64,000 nucleotides of DNA from Virgibacillus chiguensis (GTDB lineage: Bacteria; Bacillota; Bacilli; Bacillales; Amphibacillaceae): positions 62,001 through 126,000 of the forward strand of contig NZ_FQXD01000001.1 in the NCBI RefSeq assembly GCF_900129865.1, written 5' to 3'. Below, in pieces: positions 1 through 7,822 of the stretch. A model generated the notes under the pieces. That model saw only the letters and a program-made list of their open reading frames with translations, did not search any database and was not told the origin of the DNA. Numbering within the stretch: the stretch's first letter is position 1; every line of letters begins with the position of its first letter. The translations under genes were made by a program, and so were the position numbers.

Positions 1-17
1 ATTTAGTTCGTTATAGT

Positions 18-362
18 ATGTTACATGGTTGTATACTGTTCCTATTTACTTGTTTACTAATTTGGTTGAATGGGTTTGGTTTTTTTGATGCAAAAATCAT
101 ATTGCATTTACTATTATTGTTTGTTTTTTATCAAGTAATTGGCGTTACATTATTGTCTTTAGTGGAATCATTAGAATTATCTATAGCAATATATGCAACT
201 TACACAATAACAGAAGTGGTAACAAAAGGTACGTTTTTACCTTGGCCGCATATATTTTTATTTGAAGAGCCAATAATAAATATTTGGCTTGTATTAACCT
301 TTATTTTCTTAATACTTGGTCTTGTGTTATCTATTGTTCAATTAATTCGGTCTTATAAATAA
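18..362 (+). CDS. Hypothetical four-helix membrane protein, possibly 5'-partial
   Basis: The product is 114 residues and almost wholly hydrophobic. About four membrane spans can be drawn (roughly residues 3-20, 26-48, 52-68 and 86-110), and it ends in a short basic tail, RSYK. I do not recognise a family. There is no Shine-Dalgarno sequence before the ATG and the frame stays open to the left edge of the window, so the true start may lie outside and this may be the tail of a longer membrane protein. The next sequence downstream is gene debris, so no operon partner can be named. Confidence 0.45.
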   Translation: MLHGCILFLFTCLLIWLNGFGFFDAKIILHLLLLFVFYQVIGVTLLSLVESLELSIAIYATYTITEVVTKGTFLPWPHIFLFEEPIINIWLVLTFIFLILGLVLSIVQLIRSYK

Positions 363-388
363 AAACATTAATTAACACAACATTACAA

Positions 389-544
389 ATTCACTATTGT
401 ATAAAAGGGACACTGTTTGATACGAAAAGAGGCTATCCCGTTTTACATAAGATCAATAAATTGGTTGCAGTGTATGGTGAGCTGTACCAAGTTGATAAAG
501 CTGGATTACATCTTTTAGATGAACTGGAAGGATATACAATATAA
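389..544 (+). pseudogene. Remnant of a gamma-glutamylcyclotransferase-like (AIG2/GGCT) gene
   Basis: Reading the frame that ends at the TAA at 542-544 gives KGTLFDTKRGYPVL, then VAVYGELYQVD and LHLLDELEGY. These match the conserved YGTL, GEL(Y/F) and LDxLEGY segments of the GGCT/AIG2 fold. The family is usually 110-150 residues. Here there is no credible start (the expected tyrosine before GTL is lysine) and translation stops right after the EGY motif, so both ends are lost. The repeat-like block at 545-690 begins exactly where the homology stops, which suggests it took part in the truncation. Family assignment rests on motif recognition only. Confidence 0.55.
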
Positions 545-690
545 GTCATGTCTGGCTTCAACGCCCACTAACTGGTCCTTCACGCAATCACCTTAAGATA
601 AGTCATCATCGGTTCATGCCTCACCGTGATTCCTTTATCTCAGTTGATGCGTTTCACTAGCTACGTTGCTAATCGGGTGTTTACGCATTT
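545..690 (+). repeat. Dispersed repeat-like element, copy 1
   Basis: A non-coding block of visibly higher GC than its AT-rich surroundings. Its first part, 548-583 (ATGTCTGGCTTCAACGCCCA and onward), matches the reverse strand of 10987-11024 (ATGTCCGGCTTCAGCGCCCA and onward) with a few substitutions and a 2-base length difference, ending in CTTCAC in both. The rest has no second copy in the window. From memory, similar sequences recur between genes in halophilic Bacillaceae, but I could not search for them. The right boundary is a guess from base composition. Confidence 0.5.
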
Positions 691-775
691 ATTTAATTTT
701 AGTTAAAAAGAACTTGAATCGAACGTTACGTGCTGATTTATACTTACAGTAGAAATACAAGGAGGTAGGAGGTAA

Positions 776-982
776 AAACATATTGAACTGGTACCAGATT
801 GGGTTGAAACCGTTGCAACTTTTAATCCTCTAAATTGGGCAGTTGAAGCGGGTAGAGAAGTTATTACGACAAAACCAGATTGGTCGCTCGTCATACCTAA
901 TAGTAGTTATTTAATTATCATGTTTATTGTCTCTTGTGCACTTGTTTTGGTAGCGTTTCGAAAGTATCAAAGAACGTTATAG
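776..982 (+). pseudogene. C-terminal remnant of an ABC-2 type transporter permease
   Basis: The frame ending at TAG 980-982 reads ELVPDWVETVATFNPLNWAV, then EAGREVI, then a hydrophobic segment (YLIIMFIVSCALVLVAF) and a basic end, RKYQRTL. This is the typical end of drug-efflux ABC-2 permeases: the P-x-W...FNPL-x-(W/Y)-A-V-E loop followed by the last membrane helix. Only about 68 of roughly 250 residues remain and no ABC ATPase gene lies nearby. A strong purine-rich motif (GGAGGTAGGAGG, 761-772) sits just upstream, but no usable start follows in this frame. Confidence 0.65.
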
Positions 983-1089
983 AGTGTTTTACTTGTTTCG
1001 TCTTTATTCATCTATTATGATATGTATATATTTTTAGAAATATTTAAAAAATGATTTAGAACAAAACATATTTGAAGGAAGGTGAACGG

Positions 1090-1494
1090 ATGGATTTTAG
1101 AGATTTTTCTGCAACACAAATACGTATAGCAAGACCTACGGATAAATTTACAGAAGTCATTCATTTTTACGAAGCAGGTATTGGTTTAACTAAAATAGAA
1201 GAATTCCAAGGTCATAGAGGATATAAAGGGGTTATATTTGGCCTACCACACGCGGACTACCATTTAGAGTTTACATCTCATGAGAGCGGTAGCCCTTGTC
1301 CAGTTCCAACAAAAGATAATCTTCTCGTCTTTTATATGGAAAATCAGGATGAAATAGGTCAGTTAATCAAGCGAATGGACGAAATGGGTTATAAAGAGGT
1401 AGAGCCCGAAAATGAATATTGGAAAGAAAAAGGTGTTACGATTGAAGACCCAGATGGGTGGCGAGTGGTATTTATGAATAGATCTTATGAATGA
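1090..1494 (+). CDS. yycE: VOC (glyoxalase/bleomycin-resistance fold) family protein, YycE-like
   Basis: The 134-residue protein has the beta-alpha-beta-beta-beta layout of the vicinal oxygen chelate family: RIARPTDKFTEVIHFYEAGIGL at the start and IEDPDGWRVVF at the end, where the DPDG-W-x-(V/I)-V-F motif is diagnostic. Length and sequence resemble B. subtilis YycE, whose substrate is unknown. I chose the ATG at 1090 because GGAAGGTG lies 5 bases upstream; a TTG at 1072 in the same frame has no ribosome binding site. A metal-dependent role in handling small electrophiles or antibiotics is possible but unproven. Confidence 0.8.
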   Translation: MDFRDFSATQIRIARPTDKFTEVIHFYEAGIGLTKIEEFQGHRGYKGVIFGLPHADYHLEFTSHESGSPCPVPTKDNLLVFYMENQDEIGQLIKRMDEMGYKEVEPENEYWKEKGVTIEDPDGWRVVFMNRSYE

Positions 1495-1631
1495 TATGGA
1501 TGCGTTTAAGAAAAAGCACAACATCACTTGGATAACAGCAGCTTGTTATATATGTACAAATTATTCACTCCCTTTGCTAATAGTATTAGTAGAGGGAATA
1601 TATTCTTTTCACAATTGTTCTATAAGGAAGG

Positions 1632-1892
1632 ATGAATTTATTGAAAAAGAAAAAAATCGGCATTTTACTTTTTGACTACGTAGACATACTAGATTTTGCT
1701 GGTCCAGCAGAAGTGCTTTCATTAACAGCACATAATAAAGCAGAACAAGTGATAACGCTTTATAAAAAGCAATTATTGCCTACAAGACCATTTGAAGTTA
1801 TAACGATTACAGAAAATGGAGAAAAAATTAAAACACATTCTGGTATATCAGTAGAACCTGACTACAGCATTCATCAGCATCCGGAAGAGTGA
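1632..1892 (+). pseudogene. DJ-1/PfpI family protein, truncated after the N-terminal third
   Basis: The frame encodes 86 residues beginning KKKKIGILLFDYVDILDFAG and PAEVLSL, the canonical first strand and helix of DJ-1/PfpI (GATase1-like) proteins such as the ThiJ/AraC-type 'transcriptional regulator' subgroup. Family members are about 190-230 residues. This copy ends at a TGA just before the expected segment carrying the nucleophilic cysteine elbow, so it should be inactive. AAGGAAGG directly abuts the ATG at 1632, so the in-frame TTG at 1641, nine bases past it, was probably the original start. Confidence 0.7.
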
Positions 1893-1967
1893 GGTGATAC
1901 TGAATTGAAACTGTTGAGCATGATTAAAGTTAGTTTTTTTCACACACTAGAAAGGAGAGTTAGCATA

Positions 1968-2036
1968 ATGGAGGAACAAATGAAACAATTAACCGATTTT
2001 TATAGGGTATATAAATTTATTAGATTTAATATGTGA
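1968..2036 (+). other. 22-codon open frame with a good ribosome binding site, probably a gene remnant
   Basis: AAAGGAGAG at 1951-1959 is followed by an ATG at 1968 and 22 codons (MEEQMKQLTDFYRVYKFIRF plus NM), then TGA. It looks like the first two dozen residues of a longer soluble protein whose remainder is lost. I cannot name the family. It lies between the truncated PfpI gene and the RRNPP regulator, in sequence otherwise without genes. Confidence 0.3.
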
Positions 2037-2411
2037 GAATGGATGATCTGTTAGTTAGGTTAGTTTTCTTGATGCAAGAGGGTTTATTAGAAGGTTCTTT
2101 CTAGTTAAAATGACTCATTAAACAGATAAAAATGTATAGTACCATTTGATCATTCACCTGTGCAGAATTTTAATGTTTATTATTTTGAATTTTAAAGACT
2201 TGTAATTTAGACATGCTTTTTCTTGTTTTAGATTTAAAATGAATTCATTGCATCGATTTTCCTATACAAGGAAAACTAATCAATTAATCATAGCCATTTG
2301 CTATAAAATTAGTGCAAAAATCTAATTATTTTCCCAATATGCATTTGTGGGATTTGTGTTACAATTATATTAGATACATAATAAATTAATGAGAGATTGG
2401 TAGGTGATAAT
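2037..2411. other. Intergenic stretch upstream of the RRNPP regulator
   Basis: AT-rich sequence with no credible gene. A 20-codon fragment (MDDLLVRLVFLMQEGLLEGS and onward) opens at 2041 without a ribosome binding site. The promoter and any operator of the regulator at 2412 should lie here, but I could not settle on a confident -35/-10 pair. Confidence 0.4.
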
Positions 2412-3689
2412 TTGATAGAAATAGGTTCTATTATTAAATTACAGCGAACCAAGCGCAATATGACACAAGAGGAATTGTCAGAAGGCATTGTTTCATTATC
2501 CTACTTATCAAAAATAGAAAACAAGAAGACAAAGGCTAGCCCTGAAATTATTCAATTACTGTGTAACCGATTAGAGATTGAGCTTACGGAAAAGCTAGAT
2601 ATAGAAATTGAAGAAAAATGTCAAGAGTGGTACGGAATGCTTTATGACCGATTCGATAAACAGAAAATATCAGTAATATATGAAGAATTGCAGCAGTTGC
2701 TGGGTCGAAGTATTAATGACCAGACACTCATGTTTGAGATTCATAAAATTCGTTATTACTGTATTATGCGGGACCTCAAAAAAGCATTATGTAAAATTAA
2801 CGAACTTCATGAAATGGCAAATTCATTTAACCCTATACATAAATATTATTGGCATAAATTTCAAGGTAACTATTATTCTTTTAAAACGTACCATCATCAA
2901 GCTATGCAACATTATAAATTAGCAGAAGAAACTATCAGTTTTGCAAATATTCAAGAACAGGAAATAGCAGATTTGCAATATATCATATCTATAGAACATA
3001 GTAAATTATGGAATGATCTTGAGACTATTGAATATGCAAAAAAGGCAATGGGAATTTTTCAACAAAACTACAATTTTATTCGCTGTGCTCAATGCCATAT
3101 TTTATTGGGGATTGCGCATCATAGAATTAAGAATTTAGATAAGGCTACCAAAAATTATAACTTGGCATTACAATTGGGAGAATTAAAAAACAATGAGGAT
3201 GTAGTTCATCTAGCACATTACAATCTGGGCTACCTGCATTCAATAACTGGAAATTCAGAAAAAGCAATCGAACACTATCTAATTGCGATACAAAATAATA
3301 ACTTTAAAGAAAAAACTAAACTAGTATCCCTAATTCGCTTAATTCAAGAGTTTTATTTAGTTGGGGATTATGAAAAAGCCAAGAACTATTTGGATCAAAC
3401 AATATTAGTTTTGGAAGCGTATATTAATGATTATAACGAATATATTGAAGATTTACACAAATATGTTATTAAAGTATATACACATTTATTAAATGGAGAA
3501 ACTAAACAATTTATATCTGTATTAGCTAATGATTTCATACCTTACCTAGAGAAAAAAAGAAATTATGAGTATTTAGCTTTTTATGCAAAAATGTTAGGTG
3601 ATCATTTAGAGAAGAGTGGTAAGTATAAGTCATCATTACAATATTATAAATTAGCAAATAGCAGTTATGAGAAATTATTTAATTTATAA
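2412..3689 (+). CDS. RRNPP-family transcriptional regulator, NprR/PlcR-like (HTH plus TPR)
   Basis: The 425-residue protein has an N-terminal XRE-type helix-turn-helix (about residues 3-60; LQRTKRNMTQEELSEGI then SLSYLSKIEN), followed by a long all-helical region of tetratricopeptide-like repeats (about 70-420) rich in A-x-x-Y-x-x-A patterns. This is the layout of NprR (423 aa in B. thuringiensis) and PlcR, which bind a re-imported signalling peptide in the TPR groove and then switch target genes. The start is the TTG at 2412, preceded by TAGGTGAT; an earlier TTG at 2397 lacks a good site. The small peptide gene at 3705 follows within 15 bases, as expected for a receptor-signal pair. No target gene (protease, nprA, toxin) is adjacent, so the regulon is unknown. 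Confidence 0.85.
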   Translation: MIEIGSIIKLQRTKRNMTQEELSEGIVSLSYLSKIENKKTKASPEIIQLLCNRLEIELTEKLDIEIEEKCQEWYGMLYDRFDKQKISVIYEELQQLLGRSINDQTLMFEIHKIRYYCIMRDLKKALCKINELHEMANSFNPIHKYYWHKFQGNYYSFKTYHHQAMQHYKLAEETISFANIQEQEIADLQYIISIEHSKLWNDLETIEYAKKAMGIFQQNYNFIRCAQCHILLGIAHHRIKNLDKATKNYNLALQLGELKNNEDVVHLAHYNLGYLHSITGNSEKAIEHYLIAIQNNNFKEKTKLVSLIRLIQEFYLVGDYEKAKNYLDQTILVLEAYINDYNEYIEDLHKYVIKVYTHLLNGETKQFISVLANDFIPYLEKKRNYEYLAFYAKMLGDHLEKSGKYKSSLQYYKLANSSYEKLFNL

Positions 3690-3704
3690 AGGAGGAGAAG
3701 GATC

Positions 3705-3842
3705 GTGAAAAAAATAGTTTTAAAATTAGTATGTGGTACATTTCTTATAGGTGGTTTGGTATTTTTAAATGTTCAATATGATCAGACAGCAACACTTCAA
3801 CCTAATCCTACATTTAACCCAATTGAAGTTGAAAATGTTTAA
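3705..3842 (+). CDS. Putative signalling peptide precursor (NprX/PapR-like), 45 aa
   Basis: A short gene with the GTG start at 3705 and a strong AAAGGAGGAG site that overlaps the stop codon region of the regulator. The product has a basic-hydrophobic secretion signal (VKKIVLKLVCGTFLIGGLVF) followed by a hydrophilic tail (LNVQYDQTAT, then LQPNPTFNPIEVENV). Size, position directly behind an RRNPP receptor, signal peptide and short exported tail match NprX (43 aa) and PapR (48 aa), whose C-terminal 5-8 residues are the mature pheromone. By analogy the active peptide would be drawn from NPIEVENV; this is inference. The cysteine at residue 10 is not in a good lipobox. A terminator follows at 3877. 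Confidence 0.75.
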   Translation: MKKIVLKLVCGTFLIGGLVFLNVQYDQTATLQPNPTFNPIEVENV

Positions 3843-3876
3843 TTAAACAAATTATTTATTATTGAGTCTTTATTGT

Positions 3877-3915
3877 CACAGAAGTCAAAATAGATACAAG
3901 ACTTCTGTGTTTTTT
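3877..3915 (+). terminator. Rho-independent terminator of the regulator-peptide unit
   Basis: A perfect 10-bp stem, CACAGAAGTC (3877-3886) with GACTTCTGTG (3900-3909), a 13-base loop, and six T residues. It closes the two-gene unit of regulator and peptide. Confidence 0.85.
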
Positions 3916-4271
3916 GTTTTATCAATAATTAGAATATAAAGGATGGAATGTTTCCTTATCTTTCTAGAAAATTTAAAAGCGTTAGCATTTTTATTAATAT
4001 TCATATCAGTATTATGTATTATCGAAAGCTCAAATTGCTTAAAAAACAAAGAAGACTCACTAACTTGAAAAAGCAATGTATGTAATTACGTGACCACACC
4101 GTTTACTTATGCATTTATACATATTCTCTTTATTATAAGAACATAGTGGTATTATGTACTTGAAGATCTCATAATAATTCAGTTAACCTAAAATCTTCTA
4201 TGTTCTATTTGTATCAAAAGGAACATATAGTTATAGGTTATAACCAGGTATAGATAAGGGGATGTTATACG
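3916..4271. other. Intergenic stretch between the peptide gene and the GNAT gene
   Basis: AT-rich, with no gene or clear regulatory element seen on either strand apart from the preceding terminator. Confidence 0.4.
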
Positions 4272-4760
4272 ATGGCTGTAACACTTATAAAAGTGTTAGA
4301 ATCAGAAAAATCTATTTTGCGTAACTTTTACACATTGTATCTTCATGATCTTTCAAATTTCACTATAAATTTAGATGTTGAGGAGGATGGTCTTTTTCAT
4401 TATAAGGAATTGGATAAATTCTGGGAAGCAGAAGGGTTATCGCCATATTTTATAAAGTTGGATCATAAAATCATCGGATTTATATTGCTATTAGAACGCC
4501 CATTTTTGAAAAAGAACAATGATTACGGAATAAACGACTTCTTTATACTTAATAAGTATAGGGGCAAAGGTTTCGCTATTCAGGCTGTTGAAAAATTGTT
4601 TAAGGAAAAGCAAGGTCAATATTTTGTAATGCAGGTTACAGAAAATAAGCGTGCGGTTGCATTTTGGAAAAAAGTATATGAAGAATTAAATATTGAACAT
4701 CATGAAAGACAGGATTTAATTAATGGTGAACTATGTTTAATTCAAACGTTTATAGTATAA
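4272..4760 (+). CDS. GNAT family N-acetyltransferase
   Basis: The 162-residue product has the acetyl-CoA binding motif A of the GNAT fold, YRGKGFAIQAVEKLF (about residues 97-111), preceded by the strand IGFILLLERPFL and followed by VTENKRAVAFWKKV, the usual substrate-side helix. It would transfer an acetyl group from acetyl-CoA to an amine. The substrate cannot be told from sequence. The gene is monocistronic, with AAGGGGATG upstream of the ATG. It lies in the accessory region but looks intact. Confidence 0.75.
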   Translation: MAVTLIKVLESEKSILRNFYTLYLHDLSNFTINLDVEEDGLFHYKELDKFWEAEGLSPYFIKLDHKIIGFILLLERPFLKKNNDYGINDFFILNKYRGKGFAIQAVEKLFKEKQGQYFVMQVTENKRAVAFWKKVYEELNIEHHERQDLINGELCLIQTFIV

Positions 4761-5017
<257 letters not shown>

Positions 5018-5054
5018 AAAAATTACTATGATTGAATAGCTCATAGTAATTTTT
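5018..5054. terminator. Bidirectional terminator between the GNAT and yhfW genes
   Basis: AAAAATTACTATGA (5018-5031) pairs with TCATAGTAATTTTT (5041-5054) around a 9-base loop, with T-rich tracts on both strands. It serves the leftward yhfW gene, which ends at 5061. Confidence 0.75.
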
Positions 5055-5060
5055 TATACT

Positions 5061-6614
5061 TCACTTTAATTTATTTGGATCAATATGTTTTAAGGGTTTG
5101 TTCGCAGGTCCATTCAAAACTTCGCCTGTATATGAAAATCTTGAACCATGACACGGACAATCCCAACTTCGTTCTCCGGAATTCCATTCGACTTCACATT
5201 TTAAGTGTGTACACGTTGTATCAACAATATATATTTGGTTTTTCTTATCTTTATAAACACCAGCTCGGTTTCCATTAATTCGTGTAACGGTTGCTTGATC
5301 TGCTTGCAATTGATTTATATCCAAATGGTTATTCGTATTATCCAATTTTCCTTTCACCATGTGTTTAGCTGTATCTGTATTCGTTTTCACAAACTTTTTT
5401 ATCGTGGGATCTGCTTTAAATCCGGCCGGATCAAAAAGTTTCGTATATTCACTTGCTTTGTTAACAATGATGTTTGTTAGCATGTTTGCAGCAGCAGTGC
5501 CGTTTGTCATCCCCCATTTACGGTAGCCTGTCGCAACGAGTATGTTAGGTGTTGATTTTTTCATACAACCAATATAAGGTACTTTATCCAATGTTGTTAA
5601 ATCCTGCGCCGACCAGCGAAAATCATATGACGCTACTGCAAAGTTTTCATTCGTAAAAGATTGTAATGCTTTAAAATGTTCGTGCATAGGTTTACCCTGG
5701 CCAGTTTTATGATTTTCCCCACTTATTAACCATAAATCTCTTCCCTTCCATGTTGTAGTGCGAACAGATCTTGTAGGTGATTCTGCATTAATGTACATTC
5801 CACCAGGATACTTTTCCTTAGATTGCATCGCCAGCACATAAGCACGTTCTGCGTACATTCTAGTAAAATAAAAGCTGTCTCGATCATAAAAAGGAAAATG
5901 AGATGCAGCAATAATATAATCACACTTTATTCGATGACCATCTTTCGTTATAATGGAGGGGTTTGAGCGATCACTTTCAATATCTACAGCTACTGTATTT
6001 TCATAGACCGTTAACCCATTCCTTATACTTTCTTCTAATAATGAGCTTAAGTACTTTAACGGATGAAATAGAGCCTGATTTTTCATTTGTAAAGCTAATT
6101 TCATCGGAATTTTTAGGGGGGTATCCTTTGTTATTTCGCTCTCAATACCAATATGGTCATAGGCATCCTTTTCTTTTTCTAAATCACGCTGCCAAGAATC
6201 TAGATTGGTGTAAAGAAAAGCATCTTCATGGCAAAAATCGCAATCTATTTGTAGATTATTTATATTGTTTTCAATTAATTGCCTAGCCTCATCCATAGCT
6301 TTATAATAAAGAATAGCTTGTTCTATACCGAAGTGCTGTATAAGCTCATCATAAATTAGACCATGTTGTGCAGTAATTTTAGCTGTTGTATGACCCGTTG
6401 TTCCTTTTAAAATTGGATTCGCATCAATTAATGTAACTTTTATATTTTTTTTAGATAATAAATACGCTGTTGTAATTCCGGTTATTCCCCCTCCAACGAT
6501 CCCAACTTCTGTTTGAATGGAGGTATCTAAGGATGGATATTTAGGTATTGTAGATGTTTCACGCCAAAATGATTGTGAGTGATTCGGCAAGTGGTTTTCA
6601 ACCAATATCTTCAT
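5061..6614 (-). CDS. yhfW: FAD-dependent oxidoreductase with C-terminal Rieske domain, YhfW-like
   Basis: The 517-residue protein starts with a DAO-type FAD-binding fold: the dinucleotide motif VGIVGGGITGITTAYLLSKK (about 36-55) and TTGHTTAKITAQHG. It ends in a Rieske [2Fe-2S] domain with CTH-LKCE (about 461) and CPCHGSRF (about 480). B. subtilis YhfW has the same architecture; its substrate is not established. It probably oxidises an amine or amino-acid-like compound in the cytoplasm and passes electrons to the iron-sulfur domain. AAAGGGA directly abuts the ATG at 6614, so the in-frame TTG at 6605, nine bases past it, may be the true start. Confidence 0.85.
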   Translation of the reverse strand: MKILVENHLPNHSQSFWRETSTIPKYPSLDTSIQTEVGIVGGGITGITTAYLLSKKNIKVTLIDANPILKGTTGHTTAKITAQHGLIYDELIQHFGIEQAILYYKAMDEARQLIENNINNLQIDCDFCHEDAFLYTNLDSWQRDLEKEKDAYDHIGIESEITKDTPLKIPMKLALQMKNQALFHPLKYLSSLLEESIRNGLTVYENTVAVDIESDRSNPSIITKDGHRIKCDYIIAASHFPFYDRDSFYFTRMYAERAYVLAMQSKEKYPGGMYINAESPTRSVRTTTWKGRDLWLISGENHKTGQGKPMHEHFKALQSFTNENFAVASYDFRWSAQDLTTLDKVPYIGCMKKSTPNILVATGYRKWGMTNGTAAANMLTNIIVNKASEYTKLFDPAGFKADPTIKKFVKTNTDTAKHMVKGKLDNTNNHLDINQLQADQATVTRINGNRAGVYKDKKNQIYIVDTTCTHLKCEVEWNSGERSWDCPCHGSRFSYTGEVLNGPANKPLKHIDPNKLK

Positions 6615-6872
6615 TCCCTTTCAACATTTTTTATTTTATTTAACGAGGTTGTTCAAAAAGTGCCTTAAATGGGGCAAGTGAGCGCACTACTCTTTGTTTC
6701 TCTTGTTTAATAATGTTTTCTATATGGGATTAGATAAGACACAGACAAAATCCAAGTTGAAGTCATATCTATTCCAAAGGTACTAACTAGTATGAACATG
6801 AAAATTAGGTTTTAATCGAAAAATATGTTTAGACTTTAGTATAAAGGGATAATTGTAACTGAGGTGATAAGT

Positions 6873-7142
6873 ATGCGTATACATGTGGTTTTTTATGGAA
6901 GAGTGCAAGGCGTGGGGTTTCGCTATTCTGCTAAACAGAAAGCTCTTGAATTAGATGTTCACGGATGGGTGAAGAATAAGGAGGATGGCACGGTTGAATT
7001 AGAAGCTGAAGGCAATGAAGCTCATTTAAGAAAGTTTATGGGTGCTTTAAAAAACGGATTGAATCCCTTTATTAAAGTAACTCATATTGATCAAAAATTA
7101 CTTGATAATGAAGCTGGTTATTCAACCTTTTCTGTCAAATAA
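6873..7142 (+). CDS. acyP: Acylphosphatase
   Basis: An 89-residue protein of the expected size. It carries the phosphate-binding loop GRVQGVGFRYSAKQKA (catalytic arginine in GFR) and the GWVKNKEDGTVELEAEG segment with the catalytic asparagine, and ends in F-x-V. It hydrolyses acyl phosphates such as acetyl- or carbamoyl-phosphate. The ATG at 6873 is preceded by GAGGTGAT with 4 bases spacing; an upstream GTG at 6864 lies inside that site and is not used. Monocistronic. Confidence 0.93.
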   Translation: MRIHVVFYGRVQGVGFRYSAKQKALELDVHGWVKNKEDGTVELEAEGNEAHLRKFMGALKNGLNPFIKVTHIDQKLLDNEAGYSTFSVK

Positions 7143-7242
7143 ATGTAGTGCATTTTATTTTTCTAGAAATTTTGCCAATCAGGTAAGTCTCAATTAATAA
7201 AATTTAAGTAAAAAAAAAGGGTTTACGTGTTGTTTAGATACA

Positions 7243-7276
7243 AAGAAGCAAGCTAAATAATCACAGCTTGCTTCTT
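7243..7276. terminator. Hairpin terminator behind fer (bidirectional)
   Basis: AAGAAGCAAGCT (7243-7254) pairs perfectly with AGCTTGCTTCTT (7265-7276) around a 10-base loop. It sits between convergent acyP and fer. Confidence 0.75.
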
Positions 7277-7282
7277 ACTCAG

Positions 7283-7522
7283 TTATTGTTCTTCAAAAAA
7301 CTTGCGATTTAAAGCAATATATTCTGTTTCCTCTTCGGGAACTTCATCCTCCATATAAATTGCTTCTACAGGGCATACAGCTTCACATGCACCGCAATCA
7401 ATACATATATCAGGGTCAATATAAAACATATCTTTTCCTTCTTCTATACAATCAACAGGGCATACTTCCACACATTCTCCCGACTTTTCTTCTTTACATG
7501 GTGACGTAATTACAAAAGCCAA
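7283..7522 (-). CDS. fer: Ferredoxin, 7Fe type
   Basis: The product is 79 residues starting LAFVITSPCKEEKSG (M at the start codon). It has two cluster motifs: a C-x7-C-x3-CP set (SPC...ECVEVCP) and a canonical C-x2-C-x2-C-x3-CP set (CIDCGACEAVCP), as in Bacillus-type [3Fe-4S]/[4Fe-4S] ferredoxins that carry electrons in the cytoplasm. The start is TTG at 7522, behind a strong AGGAGGAG site; an upstream ATG at 7663 would add a 47-residue hydrophobic-basic stretch unlike any ferredoxin and is rejected. A terminator follows directly. Confidence 0.92.
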   Translation of the reverse strand: MAFVITSPCKEEKSGECVEVCPVDCIEEGKDMFYIDPDICIDCGACEAVCPVEAIYMEDEVPEEETEYIALNRKFFEEQ

Positions 7523-7694
7523 AATGGCTCTCCTCCTTTTTTGAATCCATAAGACGAATGTTATTATGTAGTTATTTATTATTGTACTAGTTATTATAAC
7601 GCATTTTCTATAAAAAATGAAAGCAATATCGTAAGTGAAGAAACTTAATACTGGTATTTTCAACCATTAAAAGTAATGCTACAGTTTCTAGCTC

Positions 7695-7746
7695 AAAAAA
7701 TAACCACTCGTAACTTAACTAGTTCTTTTTTGTGGTTATTTTTTTT
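7695..7746. terminator. Inverted repeat with T-tract between fer and the DUF6501 gene
   Basis: AAAAAATAACCAC (7695-7707) pairs with GTGGTTATTTTTT (7732-7744), and T-rich tracts flank both sides. The 24-base loop is long. It could stop leftward transcription from the DUF6501 gene at 7823. Confidence 0.55.
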
Positions 7747-7822
7747 GCTAGTTGTCAACAAGCGTTAGTTTACTTTAGCAAAAGCCATTACGAGTAACGA
7801 TTCATTTCACAAACTTTTCTAG

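Noticed and set aside
1487-1675. A 62-codon frame between the VOC and PfpI genes
   Set aside because: It overlaps both neighbours in another frame, has no ribosome site and no recognisable features.
3705-3842. Reading the 45-aa product as a lipoprotein because of Cys-10
   Set aside because: The residues before the cysteine (KLV) do not fit the lipobox, and the cysteine falls inside the hydrophobic helix rather than at its end.
3885-4076. A 63-codon minus-strand frame behind the signalling-peptide gene
   Set aside because: It runs into the terminator stem and is lysine/phenylalanine-rich AT noise; no start signal.
5963-6286. A 107-codon plus-strand frame inside the yhfW-like gene
   Set aside because: Antisense shadow of a well-supported FAD/Rieske protein.
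6640-6872. Possible IS end at GGTTGTTCAAAAAGT near 6650
   Set aside because: A single short match to commonly seen IS-border wording, with no partner inverted repeat, no duplication and no transposase fragment.
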